A stretch of 64,000 nt of DNA from JACKNG01 sp050184115 (GTDB lineage: Bacteria > Pseudomonadota > Gammaproteobacteria > Ga0077536). The position numbers and the translations under genes were made by a program. The notes under the pieces were generated by a model that saw only the letters and a program-made list of their open reading frames with translations, did not search any database and was not told where the DNA came from. The first letter of the stretch is position 1, and every line of letters starts with the position of its first letter. Shown one piece after another: positions 49,927 through 59,305 of the stretch. The stretch lies in the NCBI GenBank assembly GCA_050184115.1, contig JBFXAQ010000011.1:124001-188000 (forward strand), in the 5' to 3' direction.

Positions 49927-50448
49927 TCAACTCCCGGCCGAGTTCTCGGGTAGTCGAAGAGCCTGCAAGCGCAACGCGATCGAGGTGGCCGCGAGCTGGG
50001 CGAGTTCGCGCTGAACGATCTCGTCGACTGCCACGGTTCCCAGCACGGAGCCTTCGTCGAACACGTAATCCTGTTCGAAGGTCGCTTCTTCGCGCGGGAT
50101 GAGCAACCTGCCGTCGCTGGTGCGCGCCGTGAAGGTGACTGCGAGGCCGAGTTCGATCTCACGCACTTTGCCAGTGTCGGGATCGACCGACAGGATTCGC
50201 CGATCGAATCGTTCCCGTTCGACATCCACGATGATCTGTGCCGTGCCCGGGCTCGAGACCAGGGCCCCGCCTCGATTGGTGATCTCCTGCTGCAGGGCGA
50301 CGAACACATTGTAGGCGCCGGCAGAGCGGACGAAGAACTCGTGGCGCGTGGCCGAGCCGTAGTTCTGCACGCCCCGCAAATGCCAGCCGCCACAACCGCC
50401 GAGAATGCTCAGCACGACGGCGAAGACGATGACTCGTACGCCGCGCAT
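49927..50448 (-). CDS. lptE: LPS assembly lipoprotein LptE
   Basis: Outer-membrane lipoprotein that plugs the LptD barrel during LPS insertion. The 173-residue precursor has a lipoprotein signal ending LGGC (Cys about residue 19), then CGWHLRG-type GGWHLRGVQNYG and the conserved AAEEIVQR-like VAVDEIVQRELAQLAATSIALRL near the end. Sequence conservation in this family is low, so the leuS-lptE-holA position is part of the evidence. LptA, B and C are encoded at 18-20 kb; LptD, F and G are not seen. Confidence 0.92.
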   Translation of the reverse strand: MRGVRVIVFAVVLSILGGCGGWHLRGVQNYGSATRHEFFVRSAGAYNVFVALQQEITNRGGALVSSPGTAQIIVDVERERFDRRILSVDPDTGKVREIELGLAVTFTARTSDGRLLIPREEATFEQDYVFDEGSVLGTVAVDEIVQRELAQLAATSIALRLQALRLPENSAGS

Positions 50449-50452
50449 GCCG

Positions 50453-53053
50453 CTACTCCGCCACCACCACGTTTACGAGCTTGCCCGGCACGACGATGAT
50501 CTTGCGCAGCGTCGCGCCCTCGGTGAAACGCCTGACGTTGGTATCCGCCAGCGCCGCCGCCTCACAGGCTGCCTTGTCGGCATCGGCGGGGACCGCGACC
50601 ACCGCGCGCTTGCGACCGTTGACCTGGACGACCAGCTCGATGGCATCGCGCTCGAGCGCGGTCGGATCCACCGCAGGCCATGTCGCGTCCATCAGTTCGC
50701 CACCGTGACCGAGCGCACGCCAAAGAACCTGGGCGACATGCGGCACGATCGGACTCAGCAGCAGAACCACCGTCTCCAGGCCTTCCTGGCGCACGGTGCG
50801 TGCCGGCGCGTCGTCCGACCGTGTGCGCGCGAGATGATTGACGAGTTCCATCACCGCAGCAATGGCGGTGTTGAACTTGTAACGCCGGCTGATGTCGTCG
50901 GAGACCTTGCCGATGGTTTCGTGAATGTGCCGGCGCAACACCCGGAGTTCTTCGCTCAGCACCGCGTGGTCAACACTTCCGGCCAGGCCGCCCGCAACGT
51001 GTTCCGTGGTCAGGCGCCACAAGGCTTTGATAAAGCGGAATGCGCCCTCGACCGCGCTGTCCGACCATTCGAGGCTCTGGTCGGGCGGCGCCGCGAACAT
51101 CGTGTAGAGGCGCACCGTATCGGCACCGTAGCGATCGATAAGGGCCTGCGGGTCGATGCCGTTGTTCTTCGACTTGGACATCTTCTCGACCGCACCGATG
51201 GTCACCGGCTGGCCATCACGCTTGAGGCGAGCCGCCGTCACCCGGCCCTTGGTGTCAGTCTCGACCTCGACGTCGGCCGGGTTGAAATACTGCCGCCGAC
51301 CGCCGCTGACATCGCGGTAATAGGTTTCCTTGCACACCATGCCCTGGGTAAGCAGGCGTGTGAAGGGCTCGTCGGACCTGACCAGGCCAGCGTCACGCAT
51401 CGCCTTGTGGAAGAAGCGCGCGTAGAGCAGGTGTAGCACGGCGTGCTCGATGCCGCCGATGTAGATGTCGACCGGCATCCAGTAATCGGCGCGCTCGTCG
51501 ACCATGCCGGTCGCGGCATTGGCCGAGCAAAAGCGCGAGAAGTACCAGGAGGACTCGAAAAACGTGTCGAAAGTATCCGTTTCTCGGCGACCGGGACGGC
51601 CGTCCGGCAGAGTCGCCTGCGTGAATTCCGGCATGTTGCGCAACGGCGAGGCCACGCCTTCCCAGGCGATCTCTTCGGGCAGGCGCACCGGCAGCCGTGC
51701 ATCGTCCTCCGGGACGACATTGCCCGCCTCGTCGTAGAGCACGGGGATGGGGCAGCCCCAGTAACGCTGGCGTGAGACCAGCCAGTCGCGCAGGCGGTAC
51801 TGCACGCGCCGTTCGGCGCGGCCGTCCCTCTCGAGTTCGGCAGCGATGGCGTCGAAAGCAGCCTGGAATTCGAGGCCATCGAAACGCCCGCTGTTGACGG
51901 TCACGCCGTAGTCCGCCCAGGCCCCGGCGGCGAGGTCGATGGCGGCACCGTCGGCGGGCGCCACGACCTGGCGAATGGGCAGCCCGTACTTGCGCGCGAA
52001 TTCCCAGTCTCGCTGGTCGTGGCCGGGCACCGACATGACCGCGCCAGTGCCATAGCTCATGAGCACGAAGTTCGCCACCCACACCGGCAGCGCGTCGCCC
52101 GTGAGCGGGTGGCGCACCGTGACCGGCAGCGCCATGCCGAGCTTGTCCATCTTCTCGAGCACCGCCTCGGACGTCGATTGATGCCGGCAGGCTTCGAGAA
52201 ATCCAGCGAGCGCCGGATCGTCGGCTGCCGCCGCGATGGCCAACGGATGTTCCGGAGCGACCGCCATGTAGGTCGCGCCGAGCAAGGTGTCCGGACGCGT
52301 TGTGAAGACCTCGAGCTGTCCCGAGCCGTCGCTCAGGTCGAAGCGGATCGAAAGGCCCTCTGAACGACCGATCCAGTTGCGCTGCATGGTCTTGACCGCG
52401 TCCGGCCACTCGTCCATGCGATCGAGCTCGTCGAGCAACTCGTCGGCATAAGCGGTGATGCGCAGGAACCACTGCGGGATTTCCCGTCTTTCGACCGGTG
52501 CGCCCGAGCGCCAGCCGCAGCCGTCAATGACCTGTTCGTTGGCGAGCACGGTCTGGTCGACCGGATCCCAGTTGACCACCGCCGTGGCGCGGTAGACCAG
52601 GCCCTTGTCGTACAGGCGCCGGAAGAACCACTGCTCCCAGCGGTAGTAGTCGGGGTCACAGGTGGCGAGTTCGCGATCCCAGTCGTAGGCAAAACCCAGC
52701 CGCTTGAGCTGGCCGCGCATGTAGGCGATGTTCGAGCGCGTCCACTCGGCCGGCGGCACGTTGTTCTCGATCGCGGCATTCTCCGCTGGCAGGCCAAAGG
52801 CGTCCCAGCCCATCGGTTGCATGACATTCTTGCCCTGCATGCGCTGGTAGCGCGCGATGACGTCACCGATGGTGTAATTGCGCACGTGTCCCATGTGCAG
52901 GCGCCCACTGGGGTAGGGGAACATGCACAGGCAGTAGAACTTCTCCCGCGCGGGATCCTCGGTGACCCGGAACACGCCAGCGCGTTCCCAGTGTTCCTGT
53001 ACCGCCGGCTCGAGCACGGCCGGGTCATAGCGTTCTGTCAGGCGATCCTGCAT
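50453..53053 (-). CDS. leuS: Leucyl-tRNA synthetase
   Basis: Charges tRNA-Leu. It is an 866-residue class I synthetase with the HIGH-type motif in PYPSGRLHMGHVRNYTIGD, the KMSKS motif in GAVEKMSKSKNNG, a CP1 editing domain (about 225-420, containing the T-rich TTRPDTLLGATYMAVAPEH) and the C-terminal anticodon-binding domain. The editing-site residues in TRPDT are present. It lies 4 bp upstream of lptE and is the first gene of the run. Confidence 0.98.
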   Translation of the reverse strand: MQDRLTERYDPAVLEPAVQEHWERAGVFRVTEDPAREKFYCLCMFPYPSGRLHMGHVRNYTIGDVIARYQRMQGKNVMQPMGWDAFGLPAENAAIENNVPPAEWTRSNIAYMRGQLKRLGFAYDWDRELATCDPDYYRWEQWFFRRLYDKGLVYRATAVVNWDPVDQTVLANEQVIDGCGWRSGAPVERREIPQWFLRITAYADELLDELDRMDEWPDAVKTMQRNWIGRSEGLSIRFDLSDGSGQLEVFTTRPDTLLGATYMAVAPEHPLAIAAAADDPALAGFLEACRHQSTSEAVLEKMDKLGMALPVTVRHPLTGDALPVWVANFVLMSYGTGAVMSVPGHDQRDWEFARKYGLPIRQVVAPADGAAIDLAAGAWADYGVTVNSGRFDGLEFQAAFDAIAAELERDGRAERRVQYRLRDWLVSRQRYWGCPIPVLYDEAGNVVPEDDARLPVRLPEEIAWEGVASPLRNMPEFTQATLPDGRPGRRETDTFDTFFESSWYFSRFCSANAATGMVDERADYWMPVDIYIGGIEHAVLHLLYARFFHKAMRDAGLVRSDEPFTRLLTQGMVCKETYYRDVSGGRRQYFNPADVEVETDTKGRVTAARLKRDGQPVTIGAVEKMSKSKNNGIDPQALIDRYGADTVRLYTMFAAPPDQSLEWSDSAVEGAFRFIKALWRLTTEHVAGGLAGSVDHAVLSEELRVLRRHIHETIGKVSDDISRRYKFNTAIAAVMELVNHLARTRSDDAPARTVRQEGLETVVLLLSPIVPHVAQVLWRALGHGGELMDATWPAVDPTALERDAIELVVQVNGRKRAVVAVPADADKAACEAAALADTNVRRFTEGATLRKIIVVPGKLVNVVVAE

Positions 53054-53193
53054 CGATCATCGCGCCCGTGGGCGCCCTTAAACTCTGGACGGGGAAGACA
53101 ACAGCAAGAGGCCGGGGCCCGAACGGGGTTACCGGGCCGGGACGGGGGAGATTGCTGCGCCGCGAAGCATACCGTAGCGCCCGGCGCAGGCGC

Positions 53194-53224
53194 AAAAAGA
53201 GGGAGCCGACCGGGCAGCCGGCTC
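53194..53224 (-). terminator. Probable terminator of the ComEA-like gene
   Basis: On the minus strand a 6-bp stem GAGCCG / CGGCTC with a 10-nt loop is followed by CCTCTTTTTG. It lies about 30 nt beyond the stop of the helix-hairpin-helix gene. The stem is short for a strong terminator. Confidence 0.5.
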
Positions 53225-53255
53225 GTGGCCTGTCGGCCGCAGGAGGGTAGGGGCC

Positions 53256-53525
53256 TCAGGGCGAGGCGGCGGTGACGCGATCGCGGTTCTTCTGCAGGGT
53301 CGATTCGCCGATACCGCGCACCAGGAGCAAGTCGTCGACGGTCTTGAAAGGCCCGTGCTTGTCGCGGTACTCGACGATCGCCTGGGCTTTGGCCGGCCCG
53401 ACGCCGTCGAGACCGGCGGCCAGTGCGGCCGCATCGGCCGTGTTGAGGTTGAGGGGTTCCGCCGCGCTGCCCGTCAAGCTGAGTAGCACGAGGGCGAGGG
53501 CCATGAGATATCTCATTCTGGACAT
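53256..53525 (-). CDS. ComEA-like exported helix-hairpin-helix protein
   Basis: An 89-residue precursor with a signal peptide (about 1-22, YLMALALVLLSLTGSAA) and a single ComEA-type DNA-binding domain: LNLNTADAAALAAGLDGVG, AKAQAIVEYRDKHGPF and VRGIGESTLQKNRDRV. ComEA binds incoming DNA in the periplasm during natural transformation, but short homologues (E. coli YbaV) occur in non-competent species. No other competence gene is nearby, so uptake function is only possible. It is transcribed away from phoB. Confidence 0.88.
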   Translation of the reverse strand: MSRMRYLMALALVLLSLTGSAAEPLNLNTADAAALAAGLDGVGPAKAQAIVEYRDKHGPFKTVDDLLLVRGIGESTLQKNRDRVTAASP

Positions 53526-53736
53526 GTCCTTGTCTCCTTATATCGTCTGTCCTTGGCACGGGATGCGACATCCCGTCGCCGGCTGCCACTGGGTGCGCAG
53601 CCGTGACAAGCAGGTTACGCCCTGGCAGCCTGTCAGCGCCAACGTCAAACGCGGCGTAGCCCGGTGACAAAGCGGGAAATCTTCCCGATCTGGCCCATGC
53701 GACACCGATGCCGTGTGGGTCCTGGATGTGACGCCC

Positions 53737-53772
53737 GCGTCATTTGGCTGTAACAATGCCACCTTGTAATAC
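53737..53772 (+). promoter_or_regulatory. Candidate Pho box and -10 upstream of phoB
   Basis: Half-sites GCGTCAT (53737-53743) and CTGTAAC (53748-53754) are separated by 4 bp, resembling the CTGTCAT-N4-CTGTCAT Pho box. TAATAC (53767-53772) follows after 12 bp and can act as -10 in the usual Pho-box promoter layout, where the box replaces the -35 element. This places transcription start near 53779 and supports the ATG at 53811 as the phoB start. Confidence 0.55.
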
Positions 53773-53810
53773 GTCTCGCCATGCTGCCGCTTTCCGTTCA
53801 GCCCCAGCCC

Positions 53811-54503
53811 ATGACCGCGACCGTACTGATCGTCGAGGACGAGCCCGCCATACGCCAGATGCTGGGATTTGCCCTCGTTGCCGAGGGATACAGCTTTCTC
53901 GAAGCCGGGGACGTCGAGGCTGCCTACCAGGTACTCAAGTCCTGCACGCCCGACCTCATCCTGCTCGACTGGATGCTGCCCGGATTGAGCGGCCTCGATC
54001 TGGCGCGCCGTCTCAAGCGAGACCAGGAAACGGCGTCGATACCCATCATCATGCTCACCGCCAAGGGCGCCGAGGCCGACAAGGTTCGTGGGCTCGACAG
54101 CGGCGCCGACGATTTCGTCACCAAGCCGTTCTCGACTCGAGAGCTGCTGGCACGGGTGCGCGCGGTCATGCGACGGGTCCAGCAGCCGGAGAACAACGAA
54201 CTGTTCGAGACTGGCCCGCTCAGTGTCGATTTGCGCAGTAACCGCGTGACCTGCCAGGGCCATGGCGTCGAGCTGAGCCCGACGGAGTTCCGCCTGCTCA
54301 AGTTCTTCGTCAGCAATCCCGAACGCGTCTACACTCGCAGCCAGCTGCTGGACAGCGTGTGGGGCGCAGACACCTACATCGAGGAGCGCACGGTCGACGT
54401 CCACATCCGGCGCCTGCGCAAGCTGTTCGAGCCCTTCCATTGCGACGCCTACATCCAGACCGTGCGCGGCGTCGGTTACCGGTTCTCGACACGTCTCGAT
54501 TGA
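53811..54503 (+). CDS. phoB: Phosphate regulon response regulator PhoB
   Basis: OmpR-family regulator that activates phosphate-starvation genes. The 230-residue protein has a receiver domain with the acidic pair in VEDEPAIR, phosphorylation site Asp53 in LILLDWMLPGLSG and Lys105 in FVTKPFS. A winged-helix DNA-binding domain follows, with LSPTEFRLLKFFVSNPERVY and ERTVDVHIRRLRKLF. The ATG at 53811 gives the usual length (E. coli PhoB 229); an in-frame ATG at 53781 would start at the predicted transcription start. phoR follows after 93 bp. Confidence 0.95.
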   Translation: MTATVLIVEDEPAIRQMLGFALVAEGYSFLEAGDVEAAYQVLKSCTPDLILLDWMLPGLSGLDLARRLKRDQETASIPIIMLTAKGAEADKVRGLDSGADDFVTKPFSTRELLARVRAVMRRVQQPENNELFETGPLSVDLRSNRVTCQGHGVELSPTEFRLLKFFVSNPERVYTRSQLLDSVWGADTYIEERTVDVHIRRLRKLFEPFHCDAYIQTVRGVGYRFSTRLD

Positions 54504-54596
54504 CCGGGATCAGTGCCGTCGACGCGTTGACGCCTGCAATCGCAAGGGGAATCGGCGCATAATCGCGCCCAGCCCTGCGCCTCCCGAAGCACTGCC

Positions 54597-55931
54597 ATGC
54601 AGCATCAGGACCTCTGGCGAGCGTTGGCCTTCGTTCTCGCGGGCCTCGTGCTCGGCCTCCTCACCGGCGCCATGGCGTGGTCCCTCCTCGCCACCGCCGT
54701 CGCCTACATCGCCTGGCTCCACCACGGCCTGGCCGAGCTCCTGGTGTGGTTACGCCACCGCAAGGAACACGAACCACCCGAACACCCGGGGGTGTTCGAG
54801 GAAGTCACGCTGGAAGTCGATTACCTGCGTGAGCGGCACAAGAAGCGCAAGAAGAAGCTCGCCAGCTACCTCAAGCAATTCCAGAACGCGACCCGGGCCC
54901 TGCCCGATGCGACGGTCGTGCTCGATATCGACGATGAAGTGCGTTGGGCAAACAGCGCGGCGCGGCGCGACCTGGGGATCTGCTGGCCGGAGGACGTCGG
55001 TCAACGGATCACCAACCTCGTCCGCACGCCGGCCTTGCGTAGCTACATCGAAGCGACCCGCGGCGAAGAGGGCACCAGTATCGAGATCGAGGGGCCGCTG
55101 GACTCCGAGCGCTATCTCAGCGTCCTCACCGCGCCTTACGGGGTCGACCAGCGCATCCTGGTCGCGCGCGACGTCACCCAGCTCCACCTGGCCAACCAGA
55201 TCCATACCGATTTCGTCGCCAACGTCTCGCACGAGCTACGTACTCCGATCACCGTTTTCCAAGGTTACCTGGAGATGTTGCGCGACCAGCATGAACAGGC
55301 ACCGCCAGCTTGGCGGCCGGCGCTGGAACAGATGTCGGCCCACGCTCGACGCATGCAGAACCTTGTCGAGGAACTGCTTCTGCTGTCCAGCCTGGAGAGC
55401 GAACTGCGCGTGCCGCGCCCGGAAATCGTCGATGTACCGGCGCTGATCAGCGACATCCACGGGCGTGCCCGTGAACTGAGCGGCCCTGACGAGCATCTCT
55501 TCACGCTGGAGATCGACGGCTCGCTGTGTCTCAACGGCGCTCGCACCGAGATCGACAGCGCTTTCGCCAACCTCGTATTCAACGCGGTGCAATACACGGG
55601 ACCGCGCGGGATCATCCGGGTACGCTGGTACCAGGACGATTCCGGCGCGCATTTCTCGGTCGAGGACAACGGCATCGGCATCGCTCCGGAATACCTGCCG
55701 CGACTTACTGAACGCTTCTACCGCGTCGATCCTTCACGCGCCCGCGAGCAACGCAACGGCGGCACGGGTCTCGGCCTCGCCATCGTCAAGCACGTATTGT
55801 CGCGCCATGGCGCCACCCTCGCCATCACCAGCACACCCGGCAAGGGTAGTTGCTTCCGTGCCGACTTCCCGCCCGGCGAAATCCGCCTGCGCGAAGCCAT
55901 CACCAACCCCGCTGCGCGCGAAACGGGCTGA
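54597..55931 (+). CDS. phoR: Phosphate regulon sensor histidine kinase PhoR
   Basis: Membrane kinase controlling PhoB. The 444-residue protein has two N-terminal membrane helices without a large periplasmic loop (about 8-50), a basic linker, a PAS domain (about 95-195, ATRALPDATVVLDIDDEVRWAN), the H-box with His212 in VSHELRTPIT, and the ATPase domain with N-box FANLVFNAVQYT, G1 VEDNGIGIAPEYL and G2 GGTGLGLAIVKHV. The lack of a periplasmic sensor fits signalling through the Pst transporter and PhoU encoded next door. Confidence 0.95.
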   Translation: MQHQDLWRALAFVLAGLVLGLLTGAMAWSLLATAVAYIAWLHHGLAELLVWLRHRKEHEPPEHPGVFEEVTLEVDYLRERHKKRKKKLASYLKQFQNATRALPDATVVLDIDDEVRWANSAARRDLGICWPEDVGQRITNLVRTPALRSYIEATRGEEGTSIEIEGPLDSERYLSVLTAPYGVDQRILVARDVTQLHLANQIHTDFVANVSHELRTPITVFQGYLEMLRDQHEQAPPAWRPALEQMSAHARRMQNLVEELLLLSSLESELRVPRPEIVDVPALISDIHGRARELSGPDEHLFTLEIDGSLCLNGARTEIDSAFANLVFNAVQYTGPRGIIRVRWYQDDSGAHFSVEDNGIGIAPEYLPRLTERFYRVDPSRAREQRNGGTGLGLAIVKHVLSRHGATLAITSTPGKGSCFRADFPPGEIRLREAITNPAARETG

Positions 55932-55940
55932 AAACGCCCG

Positions 55941-56672
55941 TCAGTCTTCTCCGCGGCGACGTAACTCGAGTTCCTGCTCGACCTGTTCCAACGCGACGTG
56001 GCGAACGTCCTTGCCCTCGACGAGGTAGATGACGTTCTCGCAGATGTTGCGCGAGTGATCGCCGATGCGCTCGAGCGCACGCAGCGACAACACGGCATCG
56101 AGGACCGGTGTGATCGAGCGCGGATCTTCCATCATGTAGGTGATGAGATGACGCATGATGACGTCGGTTTCCGCATCGATCTCGCGGTCTTCGTGGGCGA
56201 CGCGGAACGCGGCCTCGGAATCCATGCGGGCGAATGCATCGAGTGACGCGCGCAGCATGCGCCGCACGTGATGCCCCATCGCCAGCATGCCGACGTAATA
56301 GGTTGTGAGCGCGGTGGTATTGCGCAGGTTGAGCACGAGCCGCGCAATCTTCTCCGCTTCGTCGCCGATGCGTTCGAGATCGGTGATGGTCTTGCTCACG
56401 GCCAGCACGAGACGCAGGTCGCCCGCTGCGGGCTGGCGTCGCAGCAGGATCTCGGTGCAGTCGGAGTCGATCTCGACCTCCAGTGCGTTGACCTTGTAGT
56501 CGTTGACGGCGACGTATTCGGCCGCTTCGAAATTGCCCTTGGCAAAACAGTCGAGCACCCGGTGCAGATGGTCTTCGACGAGCCCCCCCATGGCCAGGAC
56601 CTTGGAGCGGATGTCTTCGAGCTCCTTGTCGAACTGTTGCGAGATGTGATGCGGAAGATTGGAGGCTGCCAT
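55941..56672 (-). CDS. phoU: Phosphate transport system regulatory protein PhoU
   Basis: Cytoplasmic negative regulator linking PstB to PhoR. The 243-residue protein consists of two PhoU three-helix repeats; metal-binding ExxxD-type motifs appear in LERIGDEAEKIARLV and LERIGDHSRNICENVIYLV. It opens with HHISQQFDKELEDIRSKVL. The gene converges on phoR with 9 bp between the stops and follows pstB by 71 bp. Confidence 0.96.
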   Translation of the reverse strand: MAASNLPHHISQQFDKELEDIRSKVLAMGGLVEDHLHRVLDCFAKGNFEAAEYVAVNDYKVNALEVEIDSDCTEILLRRQPAAGDLRLVLAVSKTITDLERIGDEAEKIARLVLNLRNTTALTTYYVGMLAMGHHVRRMLRASLDAFARMDSEAAFRVAHEDREIDAETDVIMRHLITYMMEDPRSITPVLDAVLSLRALERIGDHSRNICENVIYLVEGKDVRHVALEQVEQELELRRRGED

Positions 56673-56743
56673 CTGTTTGCTCTCCCTCGGTGACCTTGCC
56701 CACCCCGTACCGGTCGTCGCCGTGGGGTCGTCGTCCTATCGTT

Positions 56744-57592
56744 TCAGCCGTAACGACCCGTGATGTAGTCCTCGGTCTGCTTGCGGCGAGGTGTGGTGAA
56801 CAGCGTGCGTGTTTCACCGAATTCGATCAGGTCACCCATGTACATGAACGCCGTGTAATCGGATACGCGCGCCGCCTGCTGCATGTTGTGCGTGACGATG
56901 ACGATGGTGTAGTCGCGCTTGAGTTCGTAAATGAGCTCCTCGATCTTGAGCGTCGAGATCGGATCGAGCGCTGAAGCCGGCTCGTCGAGGAGCAGGACCT
57001 CGGGCTCTATGGCGATGGCGCGCGCAATGACCAGGCGCTGTTGCTGACCACCCGACAATCCAAGGGCGTTGTCGTGCACGCGATCCTTGACTTCATCCCA
57101 CAGCGCCGCTCCACGCAGGGCGCGCTCCACCGCCTTGTCGAGCGTGCGGCGACTCTTCACGCCCTGGATGCGCAGGCCGTAGGCGACATTCTCGTAGATC
57201 GACTTTGGGAACGGATTAGGCTTCTGGAAAACCATACCGACGCGGCGACGCAGCTGTGCGACGTTGACCTCGCGATCGTAGATGTTCTGGCGATCGAGCC
57301 GGATCTCACCGTCGATGTGGACGTCATCGATGAGGTCGTTCATGCGATTGAAGCAGCGCAGCAGGGTCGACTTGCCACAGCCGCTGGGCCCGATGAAGGC
57401 CGTGACCATCTTCGATGGGATGGCCATGTTGATGTCGTTCAGAGCGCGCTTGTCACCGTAGTACAAGTTGAGATTCACGACTTCGAGGCAGATCGGATTC
57501 GCCTGCGTCACGGCATCGCCGTCACGCAGGGTGTGCAATGTCCTGCCCGAAACCATGCCCTCGGCGCCGGGATCCGTCGCGCTTCTGCTCAT
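56744..57592 (-). CDS. pstB: Phosphate ABC transporter ATP-binding protein PstB
   Basis: ATPase of the high-affinity phosphate importer. It shows Walker A FIGPSGCGKSTLLR, Q-loop MVFQKPNPFPKSIYENVAYG, signature LSGGQQQRLVIARAIA, Walker B VLLLDEPASALDP and H-loop VTHNMQQA. From the ATG at 57592 the protein is 282 residues; the first 30 or so form a polar extension, so a start at 57625 (overlapping pstA) or an internal one is possible. It is part of the pstC-pstA-pstB-phoU run. Confidence 0.95.
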   Translation of the reverse strand: MSRSATDPGAEGMVSGRTLHTLRDGDAVTQANPICLEVVNLNLYYGDKRALNDINMAIPSKMVTAFIGPSGCGKSTLLRCFNRMNDLIDDVHIDGEIRLDRQNIYDREVNVAQLRRRVGMVFQKPNPFPKSIYENVAYGLRIQGVKSRRTLDKAVERALRGAALWDEVKDRVHDNALGLSGGQQQRLVIARAIAIEPEVLLLDEPASALDPISTLKIEELIYELKRDYTIVIVTHNMQQAARVSDYTAFMYMGDLIEFGETRTLFTTPRRKQTEDYITGRYG

Positions 57593-57608
57593 GGAAGGCG
57601 TTCCAGAA

Positions 57609-59300
57609 TCAGGTTTCGGCTGCATTGTACTTTTCCCGCAAACGGTTGCGAATCGTGATCGCCGCCAGGTTCAGGGCCACGATGATGACGACGAGCAGCA
57701 AGGCGGTCGCATAGACCAACGGGCGTGCGGCCTCCACGTTGGGGCTCTGGAAGCCGACGTCGTAGATATGGAAGCCGAGATGCATGAACTTCCGGTCGAG
57801 ATGCAGGAACGGGAAATTGCCATCAAGCGGCAGGCTCGGTGCCAGCTTGACCACACCGACCATCATGAGCGGCGCAACCTCGCCCGCCGCACGTGCGACA
57901 GCCAGGATCAGGCCGGTCATCATCGCCGGCGTCGCCATCGGCAACACCGTGCGCCACAGCGTCTCGGCCTTGGTTGCGCCGAGGGCGAGACTGCCTTCAC
58001 GAATGCTACGCGGGATACGCGCCAACCCTTCCTCGGTTGCCACGATCACCACGGGCACGGTCAACAGGGCGAGCGTGACGGAAGACCATAGCAGCCCGGG
58101 GGTGCCGAAGGTCGGTGCCGGCAGGGCTTCGGGAAAGAATAGCCGGTCGATCGAACCGCCGAGGAAATAGACGAAGAAACCGAGGCCAAACACGCCGTAG
58201 ACCACTGAAGGCACGCCGGCAAGGTTGTTGACGGCGATGCGGATGATGCGCGTCAGCGTACCCTGCTGGGCGTATTCACGCAGGTAAATCGCGGCAATGA
58301 CGCCGAAGGGTGTCACGAAAACCGACATCAGCAACACCATCAGGACGGTGCCGAAGATGGCAGGGAAGACGCCGCCCTCGGTGTTGGCTTCGCGCGGTTC
58401 GTCGGCGACGAACTCGCCGGCCTTGTCGAGGTAGTGACCGAGCTTCGCGAACCAGCCCATCGCATTTGGACGAAATACCCGTACCAGCTTGGCAAACGAC
58501 AGTTCACGCGACTCACCCGACACGGTATGCACGAGGAGGACGTCGCGCTCGATATCGTGGTGCAACGTATCCAACTCTGCCGCCAGTGCCTGGTAGCGCT
58601 GGTCGAGTTCCGCGCGTTCGGCGGTGATCGCGACATAGGCTTCGTCTGCCGCGGAAACGCCGTCGAGTTGCAACCGTCGTTCGCGCAGGCGCACGCGTTC
58701 GAGGGCGTAATTGACCGCATCCATGCCCTCGTTCTCGATAGTCGCGATGCGCCGGGCGAGCTCGCGCTTGCGCGCCAAGCGGGCTTCGATTTCCGGCCAC
58801 GGTTCGCCGCTTATCGAAATCGCGGTATCGCCCTCGCGGATACCATCGACGAAACCGTAGAAGTTGCCCCATTCCTCGCGTTCGGCAACGAAGACATCGG
58901 TGGGATAGCGCGCAGCGGCGACGTCGATGTCATTGACCCAGCGGAAATCGGCGCCAGAGACGTCGCGATTGCCGACCTTGAGCAGGAAACGCTCGACGAA
59001 TTCGCGTTCGACCGGCACCTCCGTGCCCAGGTCGCGCACACGTGCGGCCGTGACGGTTTCGTGATCGGCATACTCGCCGAGCATCCTGCTACCGTCTCTC
59101 AGCGTGAGTTCGGCGACCGGGGCAGGCCAGAAATGGCCCATGCCGCGCAGTGTGATGAGCGCAAGCAGACCGACGACCATGATGAGACTCACGCTCACGG
59201 TGCCGGCGGTGAGCCAGATCCAGGGCTGGCCCGACGCCATCCACTCGCGCAGGCTCGGGCGCCGATCGGCGGTGTCCACCACGTGCGCGGGTCGTGCCAT
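57609..59300 (-). CDS. pstA: Phosphate ABC transporter permease PstA with large periplasmic coiled-coil insertion
   Basis: Membrane subunit of the phosphate importer, 563 residues, about twice the length of E. coli PstA (296). One membrane helix (about 28-52, WIWLTAGTVSVSLIMVVGLL) is followed by an inserted region of about 250 residues. It has beta-type segments and a long charged coiled coil (about 170-255, EIEARLARKRELARRIATIE, RAELDQRYQALAAELDTLHH). The canonical permease core starts near residue 305 (GGVFPAIFGTVLMVLLMSVF) with the EAA-loop IREGSLALGATKAETLW. Its start follows the pstC stop by 5 bp. Confidence 0.94.
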   Translation of the reverse strand: MARPAHVVDTADRRPSLREWMASGQPWIWLTAGTVSVSLIMVVGLLALITLRGMGHFWPAPVAELTLRDGSRMLGEYADHETVTAARVRDLGTEVPVEREFVERFLLKVGNRDVSGADFRWVNDIDVAAARYPTDVFVAEREEWGNFYGFVDGIREGDTAISISGEPWPEIEARLARKRELARRIATIENEGMDAVNYALERVRLRERRLQLDGVSAADEAYVAITAERAELDQRYQALAAELDTLHHDIERDVLLVHTVSGESRELSFAKLVRVFRPNAMGWFAKLGHYLDKAGEFVADEPREANTEGGVFPAIFGTVLMVLLMSVFVTPFGVIAAIYLREYAQQGTLTRIIRIAVNNLAGVPSVVYGVFGLGFFVYFLGGSIDRLFFPEALPAPTFGTPGLLWSSVTLALLTVPVVIVATEEGLARIPRSIREGSLALGATKAETLWRTVLPMATPAMMTGLILAVARAAGEVAPLMMVGVVKLAPSLPLDGNFPFLHLDRKFMHLGFHIYDVGFQSPNVEAARPLVYATALLLVVIIVALNLAAITIRNRLREKYNAAET

Positions 59301-59305
59301 TCCGC

